Counted from the stretch's first letter, positions 33,587 to 43,275 are shown. The stretch is 64,000 nt of DNA from Serinicoccus chungangensis (GCF_006337125.1 NZ_CP040887.1:992001-1056000); one strand, 5' to 3'. Notes: generated by a model from the sequence alone, not told the origin. Translations and numbers: made by a program.

Positions 33587-35314
33587 TCAGCGCAGGCATA
33601 CCTCGGGCAGGTCGAACCACCGCAGCTCCGGGGCACCACCCGCGTGCTCGTCGGCCGCCTCGGGCAGCGGACGGTCGGGAGCCTCGGCGAGGATGCGGCG
33701 CGCGTCCTCGAGGTGCTCGGCGAGCAGCTCCTCGCCCCCGGTCGGGCCGGGCCGGGGGAGCGTGACCGCCCCGTCGGCCCCGAAGCTGATGTCGGACAGC
33801 CGCACCGGTGGTTCCACCAGCCCCGCGCGGTGCCGCCAGAGGCCGGTCATGACGTCGAAGCGGTAGTCCCCGAGCAGCCGCCAGCCGTCGCGGGCGACCA
33901 TGCGCACCGCCTCGATGACGTAGTCCGCCGCGGTGTCGGAGATGAAGTAGTTGAAGTTGACCCGCACCCAGCCCGGCTTGATGCCCTCGCAGCCGCTGGT
34001 GATCCGCTCCTGGAAGGCGTGCGAGCGGTCGGTGTCGATGCCCAGGAGGGTATGCCCGTAGGGCCCCGCGCAGGAGCAGCCGCCCCGCGCCTGGATCCCG
34101 AAGAGGTCGTTGAGCAGGGCGACCACGTAGTTGTGGTGCAGGTAGGGCCGCTGGCGGCCCCGGACCACGAAGGACAGGATCGACAGCCGCTCGGCGTCGA
34201 GGTTGCCGAGCAGCTGCAGGTCGGGCTCGGCCGACCACGCGCGCACCGCCCGGTCGAGGAACTCGTCCTCGCGGGCCCGGATGGTGTCGACGCCGACCGC
34301 CTCCTTGAGCCGGAAGACGAGACCGGCCCGGATCGCCTCGACGATGGCGGGCGTGCCGCCCTCCTCCCGGTGCTCGGGGTCGGCGAGGTAGGAGTGCTCG
34401 GCCGGGTTGACGTAGGCGACCGTGCCGCCGCCCGGCACGTCCGGCACCCGGTTGGCGAAGAGCTCGCGGCGGGCGGCGAGCACACCCGGGGTCGACGGGC
34501 CACCGATGAACTTGTGCGGGGAGAGGAAGACCGCGTCCTTGTAGGCCCGGGGCCGTCCGGCGGGGGCGCTCATCTCGATGTCGACGTAGGGCCCGGCCGC
34601 GGCGAAGTCCCAGAACGCCAGCGCCCCGTGCTCGTGCAGCACCTCGGTGACGGCATGGGTGTCCGTGATGATGCCGGTCACGTTGGACGCGGCCGAGAAG
34701 GACCCGATGACGAGGGGGCGGTCGGCATGCCGGCGCAGGGTCTCGCGCAGGTCGCCGGTGTCGATGTGCCCGTCGGCGTCCATGGCCACCTGCACGACGT
34801 CGGCGATGCTCTCCCGCCACGGGATCTCGTTGCTGTGGTGCTCGAACGGCCCGATGAGGACGACCGGGCGGTCGGCGGCGGGGATGTGCGCCGAGAGCTG
34901 GTGGGCGTCCTCCAGGGCTGACGGGATGCGGAGCCCGAGGACCCCCACGAGCTTGGCGATCGCACCGGTGCACCCCGAGCCGGTGAAGAGCACCACGGTG
35001 TCCTCGTCGCCGCCGAGCGCCTCGTGGATCGCGGCCCGGGCGTCCTCGCGCAGCCGCGTGGTCTGCAGCCCGGTGCCGCTGGACTCGGTGTGCGTGTTGG
35101 CGTAGCCGGGGAGGACGACGTCGCGGATGGCGTCCTCGATGAAGGTGAGGGCACGACCCGAGGCCGTGTAGTCGGCGTAGGTGACCCGGCGCCGGCCGTA
35201 GGGCGTGCTCATCACGTGGTCCTCGCCGATGACCGACTCCCGGATCCGGCGCAGCAGCGGGTGGTCGCCGGGACCCGTCGGCGTGGTCGGCGGCGCCGGG
35301 CTCTGCGTGGTCAT
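33587..35314 (-). CDS. Class V aminotransferase-fold PLP enzyme (cysteine desulfurase-like)
   Basis: This 575-aa protein has a class V fold with the PLP-binding Lys in LSPHKFIGGPSTPG, a His-rich FEHHSNEIPWRE loop that contacts PLP, and a Cys-rich loop ARGGCSCAGPYGH near residue 395 that could be catalytic, as in cysteine desulfurases and selenocysteine lyases. It is longer than SufS or IscS (about 400 aa) because of a C-terminal extension of about 130 residues. It is convergent with the sulfur-carrier operon, so a role in supplying sulfur is plausible but not shown. ATG 35314 has a weak start context; CACGCT is at -13 to -8. Confidence 0.78.
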   Translation of the reverse strand: MTTQSPAPPTTPTGPGDHPLLRRIRESVIGEDHVMSTPYGRRRVTYADYTASGRALTFIEDAIRDVVLPGYANTHTESSGTGLQTTRLREDARAAIHEALGGDEDTVVLFTGSGCTGAIAKLVGVLGLRIPSALEDAHQLSAHIPAADRPVVLIGPFEHHSNEIPWRESIADVVQVAMDADGHIDTGDLRETLRRHADRPLVIGSFSAASNVTGIITDTHAVTEVLHEHGALAFWDFAAAGPYVDIEMSAPAGRPRAYKDAVFLSPHKFIGGPSTPGVLAARRELFANRVPDVPGGGTVAYVNPAEHSYLADPEHREEGGTPAIVEAIRAGLVFRLKEAVGVDTIRAREDEFLDRAVRAWSAEPDLQLLGNLDAERLSILSFVVRGRQRPYLHHNYVVALLNDLFGIQARGGCSCAGPYGHTLLGIDTDRSHAFQERITSGCEGIKPGWVRVNFNYFISDTAADYVIEAVRMVARDGWRLLGDYRFDVMTGLWRHRAGLVEPPVRLSDISFGADGAVTLPRPGPTGGEELLAEHLEDARRILAEAPDRPLPEAADEHAGGAPELRWFDLPEVCLR

Positions 35315-35531
35315 GGCGCCCAGCGTGGCGAACCACCCCGGCCGGCACAACGAGCCTCAGGTCCGGTGAGGCATAACGCCACGGTATGCCTGCAGGTCAG
35401 CGGCTCGACGACCGTCGCCGGTGGCGCCCGTCCCCGCCGGCGCCGGAGAGGTCGGCAGACCCACGGATTAGGCTGGACCGTCAGCAGGTCGGCCGGACGG
35501 CCGACCGCAGGGCGACGCGGCAGGAGGACGG

Positions 35532-36779
35532 GTGGCGAGCACCGGCATACGCCTCGACGACGCCGCGCGCCGTGCCGGGCTGCGGCAGATGCGGATGGTC
35601 GCCACCGGGCTCCTCGTCCTCATGGCGGTCATCTACGTGCTCACCCACGACCGGACCGGCGTGTGGGCCTACGTCAACGCCGGTGCCGAGGCGGGCATGA
35701 TCGGGGCGATCGCCGACTGGTTCGCCGTCGTGGCCCTCTTCCGCCACCCGCTCGGGCTGCCGATCCCGCACACCGCCCTCGTGCGTCGCCGCAAGGACGA
35801 CCTGGGCGACAGCCTGGAGCAGTTCGTCAGCGACAACTTCCTCACCGCGCCCGTGCTGCGCGAGAAGATCCTCGACGCGCAGGTCGTGCGGCGCCTGGGG
35901 GCGTGGGTGCGCGAGCCCGAGCACGCGGAGCGGGTCGTCACCGAGGCGGTGCCCTTCCTCGTCCGCGCGGTCGAGCGGGTGGACGAGGAGGAGATCCGGG
36001 TCCTCGTCGACGACGTCATCCTGCCGCGGGTGCGCCGCGAGCCGCTGTCGCCGGTGGCCGGCCACCTGCTGGAGCGGGTCGTCGAGGACGGCTCGCACCG
36101 GGGCCTGGTCGACCTGCTCGCCCGCGAGCTGCACGCCTGGCTGGCCCTGCACCAGGACCGGGTGGAGTCGATCGTGCGCTCGCGCGCCCCCTCCTGGGCC
36201 CCGACCTGGGTCAACGACCAGGTCACCCGGCGGGTCTACACCGAGGTGCTGCGCTGGGCCAAGGACGTCAAGGACGACCCCCAGCACAACGTGCGGCACG
36301 CGCTCGACGCCTACCTCGCCGACCTCGGCCGGGACCTGCAGCACGACCCGCGCACCCAGGAGCGCTTCGAGTCCCTGAAGGACCGCGTGCTCGAGCATCC
36401 CCAGGTGAGTGCCACCGGCGTCGCGCTCGGCGAGACGCTGCTCAGCTCGGTCCTCGTCGCGCTGGAGGACCCGCGCAGCGCCCTGCGCGCCCGCATGTCC
36501 GCAGCCCTGGAGTCGCTCGGGCGCCAGCTGGTCGAGGACGAGCGGCTGCAGGCCAGGCTCGACGCCTGGACCGCCGACACCGTGGTCGACCTCGTCCAGC
36601 GATACGGCCCCGAGATCACCTCCGTCATCTCGGGGACGATCCGCCGCTGGGACGCCCAGGAGGCCTCGGACAAGATCGAGCTGCACGTGGGCCGCGACCT
36701 GCAGTTCATCAGGCTCAACGGCACGGTCGTCGGCGCGCTCGTCGGCGTGACCATCCACGCGCTCTCCCAGCTGCTCTGA
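35532..36779 (+). CDS. DUF445-family membrane-associated protein
   Basis: This 415-aa protein has an N-terminal helix at about residues 21-38, then the family start pattern EAGMIGAIADWFAVVALFRHPLGLPIPHTA. Long amphipathic helices form the middle (about 75-370). The last 25 residues, GTVVGALVGVTIHALSQLL, form a second membrane helix. DUF445 (YheB-like) proteins are widespread and of unknown function. GTG 35532 is preceded by GCAGGAGGACGG, a good ribosome site. It appears to be a single gene, divergent from the aminotransferase. Confidence 0.85.
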   Translation: MASTGIRLDDAARRAGLRQMRMVATGLLVLMAVIYVLTHDRTGVWAYVNAGAEAGMIGAIADWFAVVALFRHPLGLPIPHTALVRRRKDDLGDSLEQFVSDNFLTAPVLREKILDAQVVRRLGAWVREPEHAERVVTEAVPFLVRAVERVDEEEIRVLVDDVILPRVRREPLSPVAGHLLERVVEDGSHRGLVDLLARELHAWLALHQDRVESIVRSRAPSWAPTWVNDQVTRRVYTEVLRWAKDVKDDPQHNVRHALDAYLADLGRDLQHDPRTQERFESLKDRVLEHPQVSATGVALGETLLSSVLVALEDPRSALRARMSAALESLGRQLVEDERLQARLDAWTADTVVDLVQRYGPEITSVISGTIRRWDAQEASDKIELHVGRDLQFIRLNGTVVGALVGVTIHALSQLL

Positions 36780-36851
36780 GCCCGCGCCGGGCCCGGCGCG
36801 GGCTGGACCGGTGCTGCACGGGCAGGGTCGGGGACGGCCCCGGGCGGACCC

Positions 36852-36860
36852 TGTGGACAA
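36852..36860 (-). other. DnaA-box-like nonamer
   Basis: TTGTCCACA on the minus strand matches the actinobacterial DnaA-box consensus. It is a lone copy 39 bp before the gene at 36900, so it does not indicate an origin. It could bind DnaA as a regulator, or be chance. Confidence 0.3.
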
Positions 36861-36899
36861 CTTCTGCGCGGAATCGGCCGTCCGCGGCAGGCTCTGAGG

Positions 36900-37334
36900 A
36901 TGAGCTTCGAGAACCTTCCCTCCGACTGGCCCGCCCGGGTCCTGGACGACCCGGTGCTGACCGCCGACGTCGTCGATCTCGTCGTCAGCGACGCCGACCG
37001 CAGCTCCGGGGCGATCGGCTTCCTCCTGTGCCGCCCGGGCGGCAACCTGGCCCAGCCCGTGGTGGTGGGCGACCTGCACGGCGAGGACCCCGTCCGGGTG
37101 CTCGACCGGATGGTCGAGATCATCACGGACCTGCCCGACACCCCGGGGTTCGTGCTGGCGATCGCGCGCGCCCGGGGGCTGGTGGGTGATGCCGACCGGC
37201 GGCTGCACCAGCACGCGCTCGACGCGTGCGCGAGGGCGGGCCTCACCCTGTGGGGGACCTACCTCGCCACCCACGCCGGTGTGACCCCGCTGCCGGTGGC
37301 GCTCGGCCTGAGCCCGCGCACCGGCGCCGCCTGA
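36900..37334 (+). CDS. Small actinobacterial protein of unknown function
   Basis: This 144-aa protein has a single alpha/beta domain: GAIGFLLCRPGGNLAQPVVV, then a HGEDPVRVLDRMVEII helix and a VLAIARARGLVGDADRRLHQ strand and helix, with a final strand TLWGTYLATHAGVTPL. No named family is recognised; the pattern recalls the alpha/beta domain of DUF4192 proteins, one of which is at 48056. ATG 36900 has no ribosome site; CAGGCT at -12 to -7 could be a poor -10. It lies upstream of hrpA on the same strand, 116 bp away. Confidence 0.65.
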   Translation: MSFENLPSDWPARVLDDPVLTADVVDLVVSDADRSSGAIGFLLCRPGGNLAQPVVVGDLHGEDPVRVLDRMVEIITDLPDTPGFVLAIARARGLVGDADRRLHQHALDACARAGLTLWGTYLATHAGVTPLPVALGLSPRTGAA

Positions 37335-37437
37335 GCCCGGTGGCCGGAGGACGGCCACCTCGGCGTGGGCCGGCGGCCCCTGCCGACCGGTGCCGCCGGA
37401 CCCGCCCGCGCGGGCAAATCCGCTGGTGCCCGCTGGT

Positions 37438-37443
37438 TACAGT
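37438..37443 (+). promoter_or_regulatory. Candidate -10 element before hrpA
   Basis: TACAGT (TAnnnT) ends 7 nt before GTG 37451. A GGGAGG in between is too close to the start codon to act as a Shine-Dalgarno, so a leaderless start is likely. Confidence 0.45.
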
Positions 37444-37450
37444 GGGAGGC

Positions 37451-40400
37451 GTGCCCGAGCCCGACCGCCGTCCGCGACCCGACCGGTCCGGTGCCGAGGA
37501 GAAGAGGCGCTCCGACGGCCCGGGGGGCTCTCGTCGGGGTCGGGGCAGGAGCGGCTCGGGTCGCCGCGGACGGGGTCACGCCCGGGACGAGCGTGAGGCC
37601 AGGCACACCCGGCCCTCGGCCGACGTCGAGGCCCGTCGGGCGGCCGCGCCGGCCCCCGCGGCACTGCACTACCCGCCCGAGCTGCCGGTCAGCGAGCGCC
37701 GCGAGGACCTGCTGACGGCGGTCCGTGACCACCAGGTCGTCATCGTCGCCGGCGAGACCGGCTCGGGCAAGACCACCCAGCTGCCCAAGATCTGCCTGGA
37801 GCTGGGGCGCGGCGTCGAGGGCATGATCGGTCACACGCAGCCCCGTCGCATCGCCGCGCGCTCGGTCGCCGAGCGGGTGAGCGAGGAGCTGGGGGTCGAG
37901 CTCGGCACGGTGGTGGGCTACCAGGTGCGCTTCACCGACGTCTCCTGCGACGACACCCTCGTCAAGGTCATGACCGACGGCATCCTGCTGTCCGAGCTGC
38001 AGCGGGACCGCGACCTGCGGCGCTACGACACGATCATCATCGACGAGGCGCACGAGCGCAGCCTCAACATCGACTTCATCCTGGGCTACCTCCGGCAGCT
38101 GCTGCCGCGCCGGCCCGACCTCAAGGTGGTCATCACCTCGGCGACGATCGACGTCGAGCGCTTCGCCGCGTTCTTCGCCGACGCGCAGGGCGAGCCGGCC
38201 CCGGTCATCGAGGTCTCCGGCCGCACCTACCCGGTGGAGGTGCGCTACCGGCCGCTGGTCCGCGAGGGTCCACCCCGCAAGGACGGCTCGGCGACCGAGG
38301 TCGAGGTCGACCAGGTCACCGGTGTGGTCGAGGCCGTCGAGGAGCTGTGGACCGAGGCCACCGGGCGGGACGGGCGGGGCGAGGACGTCCTCGTCTTCTG
38401 CTCCGGCGAGCGCGAGATCCGGGACGTCTGCGACGCGCTCACGGGGCTGGACCTGCCGGGCACCGAGGTGCTGCCGCTCTACGGCCGCCTCTCCGCCGCC
38501 GAGCAGCACCGGGTGTTCTCCCGCCACACCGGGCGCCGCATCGTCGTGTCCACCAACGTCGCCGAGACCTCGCTCACCGTCCCCGGCATCAGGTATGTCG
38601 TGGACACCGGCACCGCGCGCATCAGCCGCTACAGCCAGCGGCTCAAGGTCCAGCGGCTGCCCATCGAGCCGATCAGCCAGGCCTCGGCGAACCAGCGGGC
38701 CGGGCGCTGCGGCCGGCTCGCCGACGGCATCGCCATCCGGCTCTACGGCGAGGACGACTTCGCGGCCCGCCCGGAGTTCACCGACCCGGAGATCCTGCGC
38801 ACCAACCTCGCCAGCGTCATCCTGCAGATGACCAACCTGGGGCTGGGCGACATCGAGAAGTTCGGCTTCCTCGAGCCGCCGGACTCCCGGCAGGTCGCCG
38901 ACGGCGTCCGCCTGCTCACCGAGCTCCAGGCCATCGACCCCACCGCCCCGGCGCACCTGCCCCGCCAGCGGCTCACGGCATACGGCCGGGCGATCGTCCG
39001 GCTCCCGGTGGACCCGCGGCTGGCCCGCATGCTCATCGAGGCCGAGCGGCAGGGTGCCCTCAAGGAGGTGCTGGTCATCGTGGCGGCGCTGTCCATCCAG
39101 GACGTCCGGGAGCGGCCCGCCGACCACCAGCAGCAGGCGGACCAGGCGCACGCGCGGTTCCGGCGGGTCGGCGGCGCCACCGGACCCGTGCGCGGTGGTC
39201 GGGCGCGGCAGGAGGGCGAGGCCTCGGCCAAGGACGTCGTCGACAGCGACTTCCTCGTCGTCCTCCACCTGTGGCGCTACCTCCAGCAGCAGCAGAAGGA
39301 CCTCTCCGGCAGCGCCTTCCGGCGGCTCTGCAAGGCCGAGTTCCTGCACTACCTGCGGGTGCGGGAGTGGCAGGACCTGCACACCCAGCTCAAGCGGGCC
39401 GCCAAGCAGCTCGGGCTCGAGGTCAACCAGCACCCGGCGAACGCCGACCAGGTGCACACCTCGCTGCTCACCGGGTTGCTGTCCAACGTCGGCATGTGGG
39501 AGCGGGAGGCCCGGGCCTACCTGGGGGCCCGCAACGCCCGGTTCGTGCTCCAGCCCGGCTCCGTCCTGCACCGCCGCAACCCCGAGTGGGTCATGAGCGC
39601 CGAGCTGGTCGAGACGACCCGGCTGTGGGCGCGCACCAACGCGGTCGTCGACCCCGCCTGGGTCGAACGGGCCGCGGCGCACCTCGTCAAGCGGTCCTAC
39701 AGCGAGCCGCGCTGGTCGCGCTCGGCCGGGTCCGCGGTGGCCGACGAGCGGGTGACGCTCTACGGCATACCGCTCGTGGCGGGGCGCACCGTGCCGCTCG
39801 CCCGCATCGACCCGGAGACCGCTCGGGACCTCTTCATCCGCCAGGGCCTCGTCGAGGAGGACTGGGAGACGCGGCACGAGTTCTTCCACGCCAACCGGCG
39901 CCTGGTCCAGGAGCTCGGCCAGCTCGAGGCGCGGGCCCGCCGACGGGACATCCTCGTCGACGACGAGGCGCTCGTGGAGTTCTACGACGCCCGGATCCCG
40001 GCCGAGGTCGTCTCGGGCGCCCACTTCGACACGTGGTGGAAGACCGCCCGCACGCAGGACCCGCGTCTGCTCACCTTCACCGAGGAGCTGCTCGTCGGGG
40101 ACGCCGGCGAGCAGGTCAGCGCGCAGGACTTCCCGACCGGGTGGCGCCAGGGGGAGCTCACCCTGGGCCTGACCTACCAGTTCGAGCCCGGCGCCGACGC
40201 CGACGGCGTCACCGCCCACGTGCCGGTCGAGGTGCTCAACCAGGTCACCGAGGAGGGCTTCGACTGGCTCGTGCCCGGCATGCACGAGGAGCTGGTGACG
40301 GCGCTGGTCAAGGCGCTGCCCAAGGACGTGCGCCGCAACTTCGTCCCCGCTCCGGACCATGCGAGGGCCGCGCTGCGGGGTATGCGGGAGGCCGGCACGG

Positions 40401-41599
40401 TCGGCGTCGCTCCGGTGCGGGAGGCGCTCGCCGACGAGCTGACCCGGCGCGGGCTCGTGCGGGTGTCGCCGCAGGACATGGACTGGGACCGGGTGCCCGA
40501 CCACCTGCGCATGACCTTCCGGGTGGAGCGCGCGGCGCGGCCGGGTGACGGTGGACGCCAGGGTGGCGCCGGCGCGAAGAAGGGCGCACGCGGCACGCAG
40601 GGCAGGCGCGGCCGGGGCCGGGTCGAGGTGCTGGGGGAGGGCAAGGACCTCGCGGCGCTGCAGGAGAGCCTCGCCGGACAGGTGCGCAGCACGATGGCCG
40701 CCGCGGCCTCGGGCGTCGAGCGCACCGGCCTGACGGCGTGGCCCCCCGACCTCGACCCGTTGCCGGAGAGCTTCAGCCGCTCGGTCGGTCCGCGCACCGT
40801 CCAGGGCTTCCCCGCGCTGGTCGACACCGGCGCGGCCGTGGACGTCCGGGTGCTCGCGACCCGGTCGGAGGCCGACCGCGAGACGCTGCGCGGGGTGCGT
40901 CGCCTGCTGCTGCTGGGCACCACCCCGCCGTGGAAGCGGCTGCTGTCGCTGCTGAGCAACAGCCAGAAGCTCTCCCTGGGCCACAACCCCCACGGGTCGG
41001 TGCCGGCGCTGCTCGAGGACGCGCTCGCCGCGGCGGTCGACTCGGTGGTGGCCGAGCAGCCGGGCGCGACCGTCCGCGACCCCGCGCAGTTCGAGGCCGC
41101 CCTCACCGGGGTGCGGCAGCAGAGCGTGCCCCGGGTGCTGGAGATCGTGGAGTCGCTCGTGCCCATCCTTGACACCGCGCGCGAGGTGTCCTTGCGGCTG
41201 CAGCGCCTCGACGCCCCGGCCGCCGCCGACCTCGCGACCGACCTGCGCCGTCAGCTCGACGCCCTGGTGCGGCCCGGGTTCGTGACCGAGGTCGGGCGCG
41301 CGCGGCTGCCGCGGATGGTGGTCTGGCTGCGCGCGATGACGGAGCGGCTGGACAAGGGGGTGCAGGACCTGCCGCGCGACCGCCAGCGCATGGAGGAGGT
41401 GCACGTCGTCGAGCGCGAGCTCGGGGACTTCCTCGCGGCGCTGCCGCCGCACCGCCGCCAGGACCCGGACGTCCGCGACATCGTGTGGTCCGTCCAGGAG
41501 CTGCGCGTCTCGCTGTTCGCCCAGCGGCTCGGCACGCCCGCCCCGGTGTCGGCCAAACGGATCTACGCCGCGATGGACCGCGCCGAGGCGGCCGGCTGA
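37451..41599 (+). CDS. hrpA: ATP-dependent RNA helicase HrpA (DEAH family)
   Basis: This 1382-aa protein has a basic, disordered N-terminus (about 1-75). The helicase core has Walker A GETGSGKTTQLPK, motif II IIIDEAHERS, motif III ITSATIDVERF, and motif VI NQRAGRCGR. Helicase-associated domains follow, and then a long C-terminal DUF3418 region (about 780-1375). HrpA unwinds RNA and helps resolve stalled translation and mRNA processing. The length agrees with the 1300-aa family. A longer open frame exists upstream of GTG 37451, but it crosses the previous gene; GTG fits the -10 and the domain start. It is probably a monocistronic unit. Confidence 0.92.
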   Translation: MPEPDRRPRPDRSGAEEKRRSDGPGGSRRGRGRSGSGRRGRGHARDEREARHTRPSADVEARRAAAPAPAALHYPPELPVSERREDLLTAVRDHQVVIVAGETGSGKTTQLPKICLELGRGVEGMIGHTQPRRIAARSVAERVSEELGVELGTVVGYQVRFTDVSCDDTLVKVMTDGILLSELQRDRDLRRYDTIIIDEAHERSLNIDFILGYLRQLLPRRPDLKVVITSATIDVERFAAFFADAQGEPAPVIEVSGRTYPVEVRYRPLVREGPPRKDGSATEVEVDQVTGVVEAVEELWTEATGRDGRGEDVLVFCSGEREIRDVCDALTGLDLPGTEVLPLYGRLSAAEQHRVFSRHTGRRIVVSTNVAETSLTVPGIRYVVDTGTARISRYSQRLKVQRLPIEPISQASANQRAGRCGRLADGIAIRLYGEDDFAARPEFTDPEILRTNLASVILQMTNLGLGDIEKFGFLEPPDSRQVADGVRLLTELQAIDPTAPAHLPRQRLTAYGRAIVRLPVDPRLARMLIEAERQGALKEVLVIVAALSIQDVRERPADHQQQADQAHARFRRVGGATGPVRGGRARQEGEASAKDVVDSDFLVVLHLWRYLQQQQKDLSGSAFRRLCKAEFLHYLRVREWQDLHTQLKRAAKQLGLEVNQHPANADQVHTSLLTGLLSNVGMWEREARAYLGARNARFVLQPGSVLHRRNPEWVMSAELVETTRLWARTNAVVDPAWVERAAAHLVKRSYSEPRWSRSAGSAVADERVTLYGIPLVAGRTVPLARIDPETARDLFIRQGLVEEDWETRHEFFHANRRLVQELGQLEARARRRDILVDDEALVEFYDARIPAEVVSGAHFDTWWKTARTQDPRLLTFTEELLVGDAGEQVSAQDFPTGWRQGELTLGLTYQFEPGADADGVTAHVPVEVLNQVTEEGFDWLVPGMHEELVTALVKALPKDVRRNFVPAPDHARAALRGMREAGTVGVAPVREALADELTRRGLVRVSPQDMDWDRVPDHLRMTFRVERAARPGDGGRQGGAGAKKGARGTQGRRGRGRVEVLGEGKDLAALQESLAGQVRSTMAAAASGVERTGLTAWPPDLDPLPESFSRSVGPRTVQGFPALVDTGAAVDVRVLATRSEADRETLRGVRRLLLLGTTPPWKRLLSLLSNSQKLSLGHNPHGSVPALLEDALAAAVDSVVAEQPGATVRDPAQFEAALTGVRQQSVPRVLEIVESLVPILDTAREVSLRLQRLDAPAAADLATDLRRQLDALVRPGFVTEVGRARLPRMVVWLRAMTERLDKGVQDLPRDRQRMEEVHVVERELGDFLAALPPHRRQDPDVRDIVWSVQELRVSLFAQRLGTPAPVSAKRIYAAMDRAEAAG

Positions 41600-41635
41600 T
41601 CGCGCTCCCTCGACCGGGTCTGGCACAGTCGGCGT

Positions 41636-42310
41636 ATGCCCTCCACCGACCCGACCCACCACGACCTCTCCACCGACCCCGAGCTCGGTGACTGGCGGGT
41701 CATCCTCGACCGTCTGCATACCCGGCTGCTCACCGGGGACTTCGCCACGGGCGCCCGGCTGGTCGGCCGGATCGCCGAGGTCGCCGACGGGCTGGGCCAC
41801 CACCCCGACGTGGACCTGCGCTACGCCCACGTCACCGTCAGCACCGTCAGCCACGACGTCGGCCGGCTGACCGGCCGGGACCGCGAGCTCGCCGTCGCCG
41901 TCAGCCGGCTCGCGCGCGCGGAGGGGGTCGAGGCGGCGCCGCACCAGGTCAGCGCGGTCGAGATCGCGCTCGACGTCCTCGACGCGCCGGCCGTCGAGCC
42001 GTTCTGGGCGGCGGTGCTCGGCTACGAGACCGATGGCGAGCACCAGCTCCGGGACGCGGCCGGGCGGCTGGCGCCGCTGTGGTTCCAGCAGATGCAGGAG
42101 CCGCGACCGGGCAGAGGTCGCTTCCACCTCGACGTCAACGTGCCGCACGACATCGCCCGGCAGCGGGTCGACGACGCGCTGGCCGCCGGCGGACGCCTGG
42201 TCACCGACGAGTTCGCCCCCTCCTGGTGGGTGCTGGCCGACGCCGAGGGCAACGAGGTCTGCGTCTGCACGTGGCAGGGGCGCGAGGGCAGCGGAGAGCA
42301 GCCGGTATGA
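41636..42310 (+). CDS. Pterin-4a-carbinolamine dehydratase-like domain fused to a VOC/glyoxalase domain
   Basis: This 224-aa protein has a first half (about 20-95) with the PCD pattern VADGLGHHPDVDLRYAHV, including the His-His-Pro catalytic triplet; PCD enzymes dehydrate 4a-hydroxytetrahydrobiopterin. The second half (about 103-215) is a VOC-type beta-alpha fold (VEIALDVLDAPAVEPFWAAV, FHLDVNVPHDIARQRV). The pairing is seen in other actinobacteria; the joint function is unclear. ATG 41636 overlaps a GTATGCC word and has CACAGT at -12 to -7. Its stop overlaps coaE by 4 nt (ATGA), so the two genes are translationally coupled. Confidence 0.78.
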   Translation: MPSTDPTHHDLSTDPELGDWRVILDRLHTRLLTGDFATGARLVGRIAEVADGLGHHPDVDLRYAHVTVSTVSHDVGRLTGRDRELAVAVSRLARAEGVEAAPHQVSAVEIALDVLDAPAVEPFWAAVLGYETDGEHQLRDAAGRLAPLWFQQMQEPRPGRGRFHLDVNVPHDIARQRVDDALAAGGRLVTDEFAPSWWVLADAEGNEVCVCTWQGREGSGEQPV

Positions 42311-43251
42311 CGTTGCGCGTCGGGCTCTCCGGTGGCATCGGCTCGGGCAAGTCGACGGTGGCGGCGCTGCTCGCCTCGCGGGGGGCCGTCGTGGTGGACG
42401 CGGACGCGGTCGCCAGGGAGGTCGTCGCCCCCGGCACGCCGGGGCTGCAGCAGATCCGGAAGCGCTTCGGTGCCCGCGTGGTCGCTGCCGACGGCAGCCT
42501 GGACCGTCCCGCGCTGGGGCAGGTGGTGTTCGGCGACGAGCAGGCGCGCCGCGACCTGGAGGCGATCACGCACCCGCTCATCGCGCGCCGGTCCACCCAG
42601 ATCATGGCGGAGGCCCCGGAGGGGTCGGTGGTGGTGCACGACATCCCCCTGCTGGTCGAGCTGGGCAGGGCGCCCGACTACGCCCTCGCGGTGGTCGTCG
42701 ACGTGCCCGAGGCCGAGCGGTTGCGCCGCCTGGTGGAGCTGCGGGGGATGGACGAGCAGGCCGCGCGCTCGCGGATCCGGGCACAGGCGGACGACGCGCA
42801 GCGGCGGGCGGCCGCCGACGTGCTCCTGGACAACTCGACCTCGCTGGACCTCCTGCGCGAGCGGGTCGCCGACCTCTGGTCCACCCGGCTGGTGCCCTTC
42901 CGCGACCACCTGCGCGACGGCATACCGGGGGAGTCCGGCGGCCAGGTCGCACCGGCCGACGTCGAGCGGCTGCGGGCGAGGGTCGAGGCCGCCGTGGGCC
43001 GGCCGCTCGAGCGCGCTACGGTGACGCCGCCCGACCAGGACGACGGGGGAGCCGCCGAGGCGGGCGACAGGTATGCCCTGGCTGCCGGGGTCCTGGACGA
43101 GCCCGAGGTGCGCCGCGGGCTGCAGCAGCGGGGGCTCGTCGTGGTGCGCGAGGACGATCCTTCCGGGCCCACGTCGGACGGGGTCCGTCCGGTGACCATC
43201 GCCTCGGCGGACCCGGTCGCCGCGGCCCGCCTGCACCTGCTGGTCGGCTGA
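42307..43251 (+). CDS. coaE: Dephospho-CoA kinase with C-terminal extension
   Basis: This 314-aa protein has residues 1-200 as the CoaE kinase: P-loop GLSGGIGSGKST, DADAVAREVV, FGARVVAADGSLDR, HDIPLLVELG with the lid region, and LDNSTSLDLL. It phosphorylates dephospho-CoA with ATP in the last step of CoA synthesis. The last 110 residues (from about 205) are an extension of unknown function. Mycobacterial CoaE carries a larger GrpB/UPF0157-type extension (about 400 aa total), and this one seems shortened or divergent. ATG 42307 overlaps the upstream stop by 4 nt. Confidence 0.9.
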   Translation: MTLRVGLSGGIGSGKSTVAALLASRGAVVVDADAVAREVVAPGTPGLQQIRKRFGARVVAADGSLDRPALGQVVFGDEQARRDLEAITHPLIARRSTQIMAEAPEGSVVVHDIPLLVELGRAPDYALAVVVDVPEAERLRRLVELRGMDEQAARSRIRAQADDAQRRAAADVLLDNSTSLDLLRERVADLWSTRLVPFRDHLRDGIPGESGGQVAPADVERLRARVEAAVGRPLERATVTPPDQDDGGAAEAGDRYALAAGVLDEPEVRRGLQQRGLVVVREDDPSGPTSDGVRPVTIASADPVAAARLHLLVG

Positions 43252-43275
43252 CCGGAACCCTGCTCCGCTACGGCC

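Noticed and set aside
37259..42148. A 1629-codon open frame on the minus strand opposite hrpA and coaE
   Set aside because: It has the low-complexity, His/Asp/Leu-rich composition of an antisense shadow in GC-rich DNA and no domain pattern. The plus-strand hrpA has clear helicase motifs.
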